This document shows, piece after piece, positions 13,095-24,000 of a stretch of DNA of 64,000 nucleotides; within the stretch, counting starts at the first letter, position 1, and every line of letters begins with the position of its first letter. Both the position numbers and the translations under genes were made by a program. The notes below the pieces were generated by a model. That model was not told where the DNA came from. It searched no databases and worked only from the letters and a program-made list of their open reading frames with translations. Location: contig NC_087067.1 of the NCBI RefSeq assembly GCF_963678635.1, positions 35,355,966 to 35,419,965 of the forward strand, in the 5' to 3' direction. This stretch comes from Symsagittifera roscoffensis (taxonomy: Eukaryota > Xenacoelomorpha > Acoela > Convolutidae).

Positions 13095-13385
13095 ATTCAC
13101 TTTTCAAAAAACCGAGAAAAGGTCTGAGAACGTTTTTACGCTGCAAGTAAAGTTTTGAAAAAACGGGTCAAAAAGCCGTTTTTGGGCAAGTTTTGGAAAG
13201 TTTCGACCTAAACCTTGCGTTTTTTTTTCGGCGACGATTTCCTTCAAAATCAGTATATATTGGCGCCAAAGGCGCCTTAGAATATTTTTAGGGTTGGTCG
13301 GCCAAAAATGGATGACATGAAACAATACAAAAGGGGTAAGACTTTGGTTGGTGAGGGGGTCAAATCACTGAGGGGGGGATTATTA
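13095..13385 (+). mobile_element. truncated MITE copy
   Basis: Shares the interior of the 10308-10704 element (TTGGCGCCAAAGGCGCC, GCCAAAAATGGATG, GGTGAGGGGGTCAAA) but has lost both terminal inverted repeats. Confidence 0.6.
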
Positions 13386-14035
13386 TAAAAATGATAATGT
13401 CAGTAAAATGAAATTATTAATATTATTATAATCATAATCATAATCATAATAATAATTTTATTTTTTTGACAATCATTTTTAAATTAAATTGTTCATAATA
13501 GTAATCAAATTCACACTAAATTGGTTTCAGACTGTTTATTAGCAGGGCAGAAATATTGTAAGGATAGAACTTCATTAGACCAGAAGGCACGTTTCTAGCG
13601 TCTCCGAAAGGAAAATATTTTTAATTTTTTCATTTTATAAAAAAGGAGGAAACTGAAAGATTAAAAAAGTAAACAGCATCGGAGCGTTCAAAAATTTGCC
13701 GTTTTTCTCAATATTTTTATACAAAAAAAACTATAACTCGGTTTTTGTCTCAAAGTATCCCTCAATAGAAAAATACTTCGGTCTCTTTACAATCGGTAAC
13801 TTAATACAGATCGCATGGTAGCAAACTGCACGTGAATTAATTCTGCATGTATTTGGACAGCCAAAACATCTGCTGAATACAGTAATACATTTACTGCACC
13901 ATAGAATTTTTGTCAAACAATAAAACGCATAAATGAGATGGATCGTTTTTGATCGAACACGCTTTTCAGTTTGTCAGTGCTTATTATTAAGCTTCATAGC
14001 TTTTTGAAAAAAAAACTGTATTTTTGAATCAAATA

Positions 14036-17000
14036 ATGGGTTTAAATAGCAATTATTTTTTGCCAGCTGTTAGATCTGGAGCAATTAGCATCAACTTGTT
14101 CAGCAGAAACTTAGAAGAGTTTCCGGAAGACCTTATCAAATTGTCAGGCACATTAGAAAAACTGAACATCAAGAAGAACTGCATAACCGATTTGCCACGT
14201 CAGTTTTCCTTGCTGCAGAAGTTAACTGTGTTACACCTTGGCCATAACAAATTTGAAATTTTTCCTGAAAGTATTTCCAGATTACGTAATCTAGAGACCC
14301 TTCACATGCATGATAATTGCATAACTACCATACCAGAGAGTTGCATCGGCAGACTGGGAAAGTTGAAAGTTTTGAACCTCAACTCGAACAAAATCGAAAC
14401 TATTCCTTCTGATATCGGTTTTCTCGAAAATTTGAGGTTTTTGTCAATCGAGAAAAACAGACTGAAAACGTTTCCGAATGAAATTGCGCATTGCGATAGT
14501 TTGGAGGAAATCCACGCCTCGGAAAACGAGTTAGTCAGCCTTCCGATTGGTTTTGGCTATCTAGGAAAACTAAAGAAGTGTATTTTGAGGAAGAACCTTC
14601 TGCAAGATTTGCCAGAGACGTTTGGGAAATTGACGAGCTTGAAATGTCTAGGTTGGTTATGAATAAATGATTTCTGTTTGTTTGGCTTCTTAACTAATTT
14701 TCAATCAAATCTTTTAATTTATAAAAACTTACTTTTACTCCAAAATACTGATTAAACTTACAATACATTTGAAAAAAATCAACCGAGAATAGTTGGATTA
14801 CTGTTTTTGAATTTTAAGAAGTTCAAATTTCTAAAAAGATGAATTTTTGATGTTCATTTTTCAATATTTACCATGGACCAGTGGCGGATTTAGGATTATA
14901 TTGAGAAAAAATGGGAGGGGGAGCGTATTGAGAAAAATTTTGACAAAAACAAAGATTTATTTACAATAAGAAAATAAACAAAATTAAACAAAATTGGGTC
15001 TTCGATTTTTTGAGGCAAATCTATCGATGACCTCTTCCACTTTGATTTCTACATCTTTGTGCTATGATCGCTCAGCAGTGCATACCGTCACTGGGAGGGT
15101 AGCACCAATCTGGAGCAAAGCAAAAATTACTGGCATTGTGGCTTTGTGACACACTCTGAAGGAAGCATTTTCACCTCTTGAATTTTCACACCTGATATAA
15201 AGACCAAAGACACCCACGCCGAAGCGCCCTTTGAAAAAATTAAGTAAAATGTCCAAAGGGGCGACCCTTTGGTATTTGCTAGCGTCCAATGCCTGAGAAA
15301 AAGCGTCCGCTTCCCCCGCCCACCCCCCTAAATCCGCCCCTATCATGGACCAAGTTCCGATTGGTTTGTTTTAGCTAATTTTTCATACATAATTAAACAG
15401 GTGGTGTACAAGCAAGTAAAAACACCTAATTTTGAGTAATTAGGTGTTTCTTACTTGTAACAATTTGTTCTAATTTTTAAAAAATAAATTGTAGATTTGG
15501 CGGCTAATGACATCCGGATCTTCCCAACTAAGTTCCACCAACTTCGGCTGCGTGAGCTGTATGTAGAGTGCAACCAGTTGATCGTGGAGAGACCAGTGAG
15601 AAGTGTGCAGGAGGACGAAATCATGACTCTGAAGGAATTAGCCTCCAGGACTTGTCTAAAAGAGCTGTCACAGACCAATTCACTACTGAGGAGAACCATC
15701 AAGTAAGTATGCATTCAAATTATAATTAAATGTTTTTGTTTCCTGCTTAAAAAAGCAAAAAAAATGTCCCATAAGATTTTCTGGGTCTTATGCACTAAAC
15801 GGCCCAAAATCATTATTTCTACATCTCTTGAACTGAAATTAATGTGGTTGAATTTGATTGGCTAATTAGCCAATCAAGTTCCATTGACACTTTCTGCCAT
15901 TTCAAATGAAATAATTCTGCCATTTCAAGCAGATAAAACGATTAGCCGAATTATTAATTTGATTTTTTGTTATGTCAAGCCATTTTATTAAGTTTTTCTT
16001 GTCTGGGCAAGGTTTCACAAGTAACTCAAAATTAATTTGATTCTTTTACACAGTTCCATCTTATTGGAAATTTCGGCTAATACTTTTATCTGCTGGAAAG
16101 GTTGATCGGAATGCCTGACCGTCTAACTTGAATTTGATAGGCTAAAATTACCCAATCAAATTCGATCGCATAATTTCCAGCTTACGATGTAGAAAATTTG
16201 ATTTTGGGCCGTTTAGTGCATAAGACCCAATTTTCGATTTATCATTTTGAATTTTTGATCTCTATTATAATTTTTGATGAATAATGAGTTGTTGTTCCGA
16301 CTTTCGATACGAAAGTAACGGAATATTTGTGCTCGGGTGGGTTTTTTTATTCTTCAGACTAATTTCGACTTTATAACTAGCCATTTTTGACGGATTTTTT
16401 TAATATCATTCAAAAGGTATTGTAGTCCTGAGCTCAAATTTGAAAAGATATTTCACCTGTGATCATTTTCCAAAAAGTTAAAGGGGTTTAAAGACTGCCA
16501 TTTTGGCCAGTTTGAGACAATTAACGCGTGATATATTTCGCGCTATTAACGTGTAAGCGGAGATTTTATCCGTCTTAGAAATTGTTCTAAATTGGTTGAA
16601 AGAAGCTTATTTGCCATAATTGATTTGTTACAAGGAGCTAAATCTATCTGCTTGTACTTTATATGGCGTGTGGGGTGATGGTTTTCATAAAAATATTCAA
16701 ATAAAAAAAATTCATTTTATTTTATTACATTTAATTTTTCAATGTTATTACTGCTCCACAAAACCTTAAAAGGCAGTCGGAACATTCAGGTCTTTGCCCT
16801 GATACGAGCAGTCTTGTTGTTCCGACTTTCGATACGAAAAAACCGGAATATTTGTGCTCGGGTTGGGTTTTTTTTCTCTTCAGACATATTTCGACTTTTT
16901 AACTAGCCATTTTTGACGGAATTTTTTATATCATTCAAAAGGTATTGTTGTCCTGAGCTTCAATTTGAAAAGATTTTTCAGCTGTGATCATTTTTCGTAA

Positions 17001-18435
17001 AATTATGAGGGTTTAAAGATTGCCATTTTGGCCATTTTGACCAATTTGGGACAATTAACGCGCGATATAATTCGCGCTATTAACGCGTAAGCGGAGATTT
17101 AATCAGTCTTATAAATCGTTCCAAATTGGTGAACGAAGCTTATTTGCCATAATTAGATTGTTACGAGGAATGAAATCTCTCTTTTTGTTCCGACTTTCGA
17201 CACGAAAGTAACGGAATATTTGTGCTCGGGGTGGGTTTTTTTTTCTTCAGACAAATTTCGACTTTTTAACTAGCCATTTTTGACGGAATTTTTTTTATAT
17301 CATTCGAAAGGTGTTGTTGTCTTGAGCTCAAATTTGAATAAATATTTCACCTGTGATCATTTTTCGTAAAATTATGGGGATTTAAAGATTGCCATTTTGG
17401 CCAATTTGGAACAATTAACGCGCGATATATTTCGCGCTATTAACGCGTAAGCGGAGAGTTAATCCGTCTTAGAAATCGTTCCAAATTGGTTAAAAGAAGC
17501 TTATTCGCCATAATTGGTTTGTTGCAAGGAGCAAAATCTATCCTCTTGTACTTTGTATGGCGTGTGGGGGGATGATTTTTATTTAAAAAATTCAAATTTT
17601 AGAAAAAATTTTTTTTTTCATTTTATTTTTTCTTACATTTAGTTTTTTAATGTTATTACTGCTCCATAAACCTTAAAAGGCAGTCGGAACATTCAGGGCT
17701 TCGCCCTGATACGAGCAGTCTTGTTGTACTTTATATGGCGTGTGGGGGGATGATTTTCATAAAAAATTTCAAAATTTAGAAAAAAAAATTTTCGTTTTAT
17801 TTTATTTCATTTAATTTTTTTAATGTTATTACTGCTGCTCCATAAACCTTAAAGGCAGTCGGAACATTCAGGGCTTCGCCTTGATACGAGAAGTCTTGTT
17901 TCAATTTCAATTTTGATTTCTAATGCTCTAAATTAACCATGCTTCATGTTTCGATTGAAAATATTTGGTTCGTTTGAACTAATTATTTGATAAATACGAC
18001 AAATAGATAGTGTAATAGCATAACTAATACCAGCATTCTATATTTTATGCCTTCTCGCCCCATTGAACCAATTAGAATGTTTCTCGCTCCAATTCGCACT
18101 AATTTTGGAATGCTATAATGACTCACTCGAGTATGTTTAGACACTACCCTGCCCTGCGTGAAATGTTATCTCTGGCCAGCAAGTGTGCCATGTGCAACAG
18201 TCTCTTCCTCAACACATGGCTAGAGTGCGTGCACTTCATCGACAGCAGGCAAATCGTCGGCTCACCTCCCGTCGGCCCAAATGCCAACAAGTCCAAAATA
18301 CCTGTGCGAGCTCTGCTCTGTTCGTACAAATGTTTCAACGCACAGCCGAGTGATGGCGACTCGAAACAACCTGTCTCCTACTACGGAGTGGCTTTTCCTG
18401 CAAGTGCACCACCGTCTGCTAACACCATCAATTAA
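14036..18435 (+). CDS. LRRC69: leucine-rich repeat-containing protein 69 (LRRC69) orthologue
   Basis: Three exons: 14036-14651, 15495-15702, 18141-18435 (TAA). Phases agree (G|AT gives D, AA|A gives K), total about 372 residues against about 347 in the human protein. Exon 1 carries about seven LRRs of the LxxLxLxxNxLxxLP type (for example LKVLNLNSNKIETIPSDIGF). Exon 2 closes the LRR domain with RLRELYVECNQL. Exon 3 carries the cysteine module KCAMCNSLFLNTWLECVHF and ALLCSYKCFN, closely like the human LRRC69 tail as I recall it; the CxxC plus C-x3-C arrangement suggests a metal-stabilised cap (inference). Function is not established for the family. Intron 1 holds a MITE and intron 2 holds a tandem repeat array. 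Confidence 0.9.
14879..15342 (+). mobile_element. hAT-type MITE in LRRC69 intron 1
   Basis: Begins CAGTGGCGGATTTAGG and ends CCTAAATCCGCCCCTA, near-perfect terminal inverted repeats. Flanks are CCATGGAC (14871-14878) and TCATGGAC (15343-15350), again a 7/8 match over 8 bp. The 464-bp interior contains an open stretch on the minus strand but no transposase motif, so it is non-autonomous. Confidence 0.85.
16291..17900 (+). repeat. Helentron-like ~530-bp repeat, head-to-tail array
   Basis: Lies in LRRC69 intron 2. Copies: 16291-16815 (full), 16816-17183 (3' end missing), 17184-17720 (full), 17721-17900 (3' part only). Each full copy starts TTGTTCCGACTTTCGATACG with a small palindrome (ACTTTCGATACGAAAGT). 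It has two TTAACGCG words in a palindrome-rich centre, then AGTCGGAACA, which is the exact inverse of TGTTCCGACT. It ends with the hairpin CAGGGCTTCGCCCTG followed by ATACGAGCAGTCTTGTT. No ORF is present. Copies abut with no spacer. Confidence 0.85.
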
Positions 18436-18819
18436 CTTTCCAATTCAATCCTAATAATGGTTAAAAACTACATAATCATCGAAAGAGAATGTTATAATTG
18501 ACTTCTGGTTTGCTTCTAAAGTTGTAGTGATTGCTCTAGTTTAAGTCTTCTCGAACGAAGGTTTTATCAGATGATTCTTACAAGGAGTTTAACTGAGCTT
18601 TACCGTCAACTATTAAGCAATATATGCAAGTCTGCTGTAGATACATATAAATCGAATCAAATTTTCCCATGCAGGAAAGTGAGTGCGGTCTATGTGAATA
18701 TTTTTCCATGTAATGTTTTCCACCCGTCTCATTGCTCTAAATAAACTGAGTGAGCAACCATCCTTCTAAATTTGAATAGCAATTTTACCAACTTTAAACA
18801 ACAAGACGAGCATCTAAAA

Positions 18820-19839
18820 AAAGACTGCTCGTATCAGGGCGAAGCCCTGAATGTTCCGACTGCCCTGTAAGGTCTATGGAGCAGAAGTAACATGAAAATT
18901 GAAAAAATCATAATAAATTTTTATAAGAAAAAAATTAAAGAGTTTTGTTAAATCATCCCCCCACACGTCATTTTAAGTACAAAGTGATAAATTTTGCTCC
19001 TAATAACAAACAATTATGGCATATAAGCTTCCTTGAACCAATTTGGAACAATTTCTAAGACGGATTAAATCTCGCTTACGCGTTAATAGCGCTAAATATA
19101 TCGCGCGTTAATTGTCCCAATTTGGGGAAAATGGCAACCCCCATAACTTTACGAAAAAGGATCACAGGTAAAACGTCTTTTCAAGTTTAAGCTCAGGACA
19201 ACAATACCTTTCGAATGACATAAAAATATATTCGTCAGAAATAGCTAGTTAAAAAGTCGAAATAAGTCTGAAGAATAAAAAACCCACCCCGAGCACAAAT
19301 ATTCCGTTACTTTCGTATCGAAAAACGGAACAACAAGACTGCTTGTATCAGGGCGAAGCACTGAATTTTCCGACTGCCTTTTAAGGTTTTTGGAGCAGTA
19401 ATAACATTTAAAAATTAAATGTAATAAAACAAAATTAAAATTTTTTTTCTTCTAAAATTTAATTTTTTTAAAACAAAAATCATCCCACCACACGCCATAT
19501 GAAAGACAAAAGGATAAATTTTGCTCTTTTTAACAAATCAATTATGACAAATAAGCTTCTTTTAACCAATTTGGAACGATTTCTAATACGGATTAAAACA
19601 TCGCGCGTTAATTGTCCCAAATTGGCCGAAGTGGCAATCTTCAATCCCCCGTAACTCTACAAAAAAGATCAGAGGTAAAATATCTTTTCAAATTTTAACT
19701 CAAGACAACAATACCTTTCGAATGATAAAAAAAATCCGTCAAAAATGGCTAGTTAAAAAGTCGAAATTTGTCTGAAGAAAAAAAACCCATCTCGAGCACA
19801 AATATCCCGTTAATTTTGTTTCGAAAGTCAGAACAACAA
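18820..19839 (-). repeat. Helentron-like ~530-bp repeat, inverted two-copy array
   Basis: Two copies in reverse orientation, 18820-19334 and 19335-19839, joined head-to-tail at the same boundary as in the 16-18 kb array. Hairpin and asymmetric inverted repeat are seen in both. With the forward array it brackets LRRC69 exon 3. Confidence 0.85.
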
Positions 19840-20518
19840 ATGTGAATTTAATTTATGGGAATTTTAGCAGGGTTCTATCATTACTAGGCCAAAATGTGCA
19901 CTGGATAAGCGCACAGTTTTGTGTCTCTATTTTTGGGATTCCAGAGACAAACCTATAAACATGTTACAAAATGTAATTGGATTCCACTTGCAAAACTTCC
20001 ATTGATTCAGTGTGCAAAGACCTGTAACATAAATTTTGTCTGCACATAAAGTCGCAAAATGTAAGTAAAATTTGCAAATGTTAGAAGAAACTCCAAAATT
20101 ATTTGCGGAATCCGCAAATATAAGCGGATTCTGCAACCCGTAAGTGGATTCCGAAATTTGTTTATTAATGAACTTGCTTACGAACTATTAAAAGCTGGAC
20201 CTAGAATTATTATCTATAGAAAAGCTGCAATTAAAAGCAAGGACCTATCCATTGTCAGCCACAAACAAATCTTAAAACATTGGTTAACTAAATCGGTGGA
20301 TGTCATCCTTTGGTATTTCGGATATATATCCCAGCAAACAATTTTTGAGATCAAAGTTTTGAAAAAACTACACCGATTAAACTCATTGTTTGGAGTTTAT
20401 GTGTTACAGCATGTCCAGCAGTTATTGGGAAACACAACGCGCAGCATATCGTCGATATATTTTAGTATTTGGTATTCCGTCAATCCCAGATTCTGACTTG
20501 GTTGTTCGAGAATGATTT

Positions 20519-20640
20519 CAAATCATGAGGGCAGTATTTGGGATCAGATGATAAAGTGAACTTAAATCATGAGGTCAGTATTTGAGATGAGTCGAGAGTA
20601 AAATCGAATCATGAGGGCGGTACTAAAAATGAGATGAAAG
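20519..20640. repeat. 43-bp minisatellite, about 2.8 units
   Basis: AATCATGAGG recurs at 20521, 20565 and 20607, followed each time by a variant of GCAGTATTTGGGAT. The spacing is 42-44 bp. Confidence 0.8.
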
Positions 20641-20986
20641 CACACCCAGTGTATGCCTTGCGTACTACTATGAGAAAGTGGTTCTCAAAAAAGCAACTAT
20701 GATAGACAGGTCCCGCATGCTCATAGCATGTAATAAATAAAAAGTTAACTGGTGCTTAAAATATTCAATTCCAAACTTTTGCGAAACATCTTGAGTCAGA
20801 AAAATTTCTGAATGAAAATTGTTATAATTGTATAGTTGATATCAAGAAATGTGACCGCCTCTACTTATTTTACGGTTAAGCAAGCGTAAATGATTCAACT
20901 TATTTGTCAACGAAACGCATATTTGGCGCATTTTCCAATTATCCTTTCAAAAAACGATGAGCTGGAGATTTTAGGAAAAAAAAATT

Positions 20987-21067
20987 GATAGAGATGGGAT
21001 TCGAACCCACGAACGGAGACCGTATTGGATTAGCAGTCCAAAACCTTAACCACTCGGCTACCTTGTC
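20987..21067 (-). tRNA. tRNA-Ser (anticodon GCT), possibly decayed
   Basis: On the minus strand the 81-nt sequence has an A-box region GTAGCCGAGTGGTTAAGG, an anticodon stem-loop TTGGA-CTGCTAA-TCCAA with anticodon GCT, a long variable arm (ACGG-TCTC-CGT) typical of class II tRNA-Ser, and a T arm with the B box GGTTCGAATCC. The acceptor stem is weak: 5' GACAAGG against 3' CTCTATC leaves two mismatches and one G-T. It may be a functional divergent gene or a pseudogene. No intron. Confidence 0.75.
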
Positions 21068-24000
21068 TTTCAACAACATAACGCAAGCAATACTGAACGT
21101 ACTACATATTCAATAAAATTTAATCAGTGACTTTTCAAACAGGCATGTAAACACTAGCTGTTATGACTAATGAGTTAGCTACCGGATGCGGCGAAATTAG
21201 ACGAATGCCGAACTAGCCAAAAATAAAACAGACGAATTCAAAAAAATCTCTCACAAATGTCGGTACAAGTTTGAGAAATTTTACGATCGACATTTAAGAA
21301 ATCACGTTTTTGTTTTCGAATCTTCCATTTTTATTCAAACTTATTTTGTTATCGGAGAATAGCACATAACTTCGACATTGTCCAATTTAAAAAAAGCTAA
21401 TCTCGTCTTAAGTAACCGTTAAAAATTGCTCTAATGTTGCCAGAGAGTTGTTGTGAGAAAGTCCTTGGGTTCCATGATAAAAAAACACGTTTTTGTTCTC
21501 AAAACAATATTTTTTTGCTGAAAACTAAATTTTAGCGTGTTTTTTGCTGTTGGCTTCAAGAATATTTCTCCCCGCACTTTTTTAGCATAGCATCTCTGCA
21601 GTTTTTTTCTATTTCTATTTATTTTTATAACTAATTTCTAGCGTTTAACAAAAAATAATAAAATTCAATTTCTGAAGTGTCAGGAAAATAAGCTCAATTG
21701 TAGCGTGTTTTTTTTCAAAATTATTGAGTTTTAACGAAATTTTTGATGTCAAAAAGATTTGTTAAAATAAAGAAACAACTGTTTTAGAGTAGGTCAGAGT
21801 TTAAAAATTGGTGGTTTTTGAATTTGGTGGTTGTCTAATTTTTTTGTTTAGATTTCATAGTCCTGAAATGATAAGTTAATACCATAGGTCTTTTCTTATG
21901 GCATTGCTCATTTGGGAAAAAAACTGCTTTTATAGATGAGTGAATATAGGCCAGGAAAAGTTAAGTCAAAATTTGAAAATTTTTCAAAGTTCTTGAACTT
22001 TTTTCATAAATCATCTCACTAATTGAAAAATTTCAATGCCCAAAAAAAATTGTATTTTCTGTAGATGTGTTTAATAATGAGTCAGCAAAAGTTTTACGTA
22101 TGAGGTTGCCTGTGAAAATGATGCACAAGGAAGCACCAGCTGAAGTAAAAGACCGTTTATGAAATATATTTTGAAGAAAAAAAACTGCAAAACGGTCTGC
22201 AAACTACTGCATGTTTGTATCAAAACTGAATTGTTTGTTAAAAAGTCCCAGTTTGGTCAACGTGTACTTATAAAGTATAGGTTTTAAAATTATCTGCAAT
22301 TATTCAGATAGCTTCTTCTTTGCGTTGTAGTTCCAGGATACCTGATTATGTGTTCTTCGAGTCACCACGCTGTTTTTCAAGGTGCAGCTTCTTTTGTTTT
22401 TGATATCAATTTAGGCTTTTGTTGCATCAACTCTTGATACTGATTTTATCGTTTTTTTCCCAGCGGCAAGTCTTTAAACACGTTCTAAAATGAATAACTC
22501 ACAAAACTTCCGTGAATTTCGCCCACGTTCAAATACCAGTTACGTAAAACGTGTCGGCACATTAATGTTGTCGAGGACTCTGCGACGAGAGAATATAGCT
22601 AGTTGTTCAGGACTCCCCAAATGTAAGGGGAGTTTAGAAATTTTTAGTTTTTTCCGCAAATGAAAGAGGATTGCCCAAATAGATGGATGATAGTTTTCTT
22701 TGTTATACTAAACCAAACCAGTCCTTCGTGAACAATTAGGTGCTACAGGTCAAACTAATATCTAGCAAAAGCGGAATTTTCAAAACAGGATTAAATTATT
22801 TGAGATTGAAAATGTTAATTCTTTCAGTTTTTGAGATCGGAAAAGTGAAGTTCTTTTAGAATTTCAGATCAGAAAGGTGTTCATTCTTTCAAGGTTTGAG
22901 GTCCAAAAAATGCTCATTTTTTCAGTATTAGAGATGGCGAAGCTTTTATTTCTCAATGTAAAAGTGATAACTTGAGTTGGAATCCAGAAAATTTTTGAAG
23001 TATTAAGATATAATTATTATAGATTTTTTTTTTTCAAAATCTAATGTGTCTTTTCCTTTTTTTTTGATTTCTAGATTTTCAAGAAGTCTATAAACTTTTC
23101 TGGTCTGTCATGATTTTGCCGCAGACTATGACTTTTTTTCTGTTTTTGCAAGCTGAGCAGAATTTATGATTCAATTACTTGAGCTACTACGACTATTTTG
23201 AATGCCAGTGCAAAATATTAGTTGTTTTAACCAAAACAAAAAAAATGTTTATGACTGCTCAATTTTTTAATCAAAAAAACTGTTGCTGAAATTCAGATGC
23301 ACACATAAGTTGTTTTGATGAGAAAATTTTGGAACCTTTGGCAAACAAAACATTTTGAAAACAAGAAATTTTTCAATCGGCTCGGTATTAGGTTTATTGA
23401 AAAAGCATGTTTCTTCAAAAGAGTTACAATTCACTTTTTAATAAAACTAGCGATTGGCGTTTTTGCGATTCGCAGAGGATCAATGAAAGGCTTTGCAGCC
23501 TCTCTAAGCATCGTCTTCACAAAAATAAATTTAATGAACAAAATTCGTAACCCGGTGCTTTGAGTCGGCATTAATAACAAAAATTGGAAAAAAAAAACAA
23601 AAAAAATGTTTTTTCTTTAGCAAATAGATACGGCCCGACAACTAACTGTTCCGGCCATTAAAAATGCGAAGGAAAATTGTATGCGGATTCCTTTTGGTTT
23701 TTCTCCACGCAAAATCAGGTACCACAAATAATCATCAAAAATAGTCTAATGATAGATCAGATTGCAGCTATTTCACTCAAAATTAAAACGACAAAAATGT
23801 TTTAATTTAATTTTATTGAGTTTAAAAAATTTTGAATTTTTAGGCCCCATTTTATAAAACTAAAACTCAAAAATTCTGGAAAAAAATTGAAAAGCTTTGG
23901 AATTTTTTCACAAAATTTTGATGACTATTTTTAAGGTTTTCTAGTTAGTTTTTTATTGAAATTTTTGTCCAATTTTCCTTTTTTTACAATGACTCGATCA

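Larger units (their letters stand above)
9650..14035. other. AK8-LRRC69 intergenic region
   Basis: About 4.4 kb, AT-rich, without a recognisable host exon. It contains a full-length hAT-type MITE (10308-10704), a LINE RT relic (11555-12140) and a truncated MITE (about 13095-13385). Two short, similar stretches rich in CAGATCTGAAA-like words (about 9985-10110 and 11045-11140) suggest another old repeat. I see nothing else in the remainder. Confidence 0.5.

Noticed and set aside
15062..15346. 94-codon minus-strand open frame.
   Set aside because: It lies inside the hAT-type MITE and shows no transposase or other motif.
16291..19839. CRISPR-like array.
   Set aside because: Units are about 530 bp, without short repeats and unique spacers, in a eukaryotic intron; no cas genes.
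20158..20496. 112-codon open frame.
   Set aside because: No recognisable domain, no conserved-looking splice sites, and adjacent to a minisatellite.
23315..23563. 82-codon open frame.
   Set aside because: AT-rich composition product without any motif.
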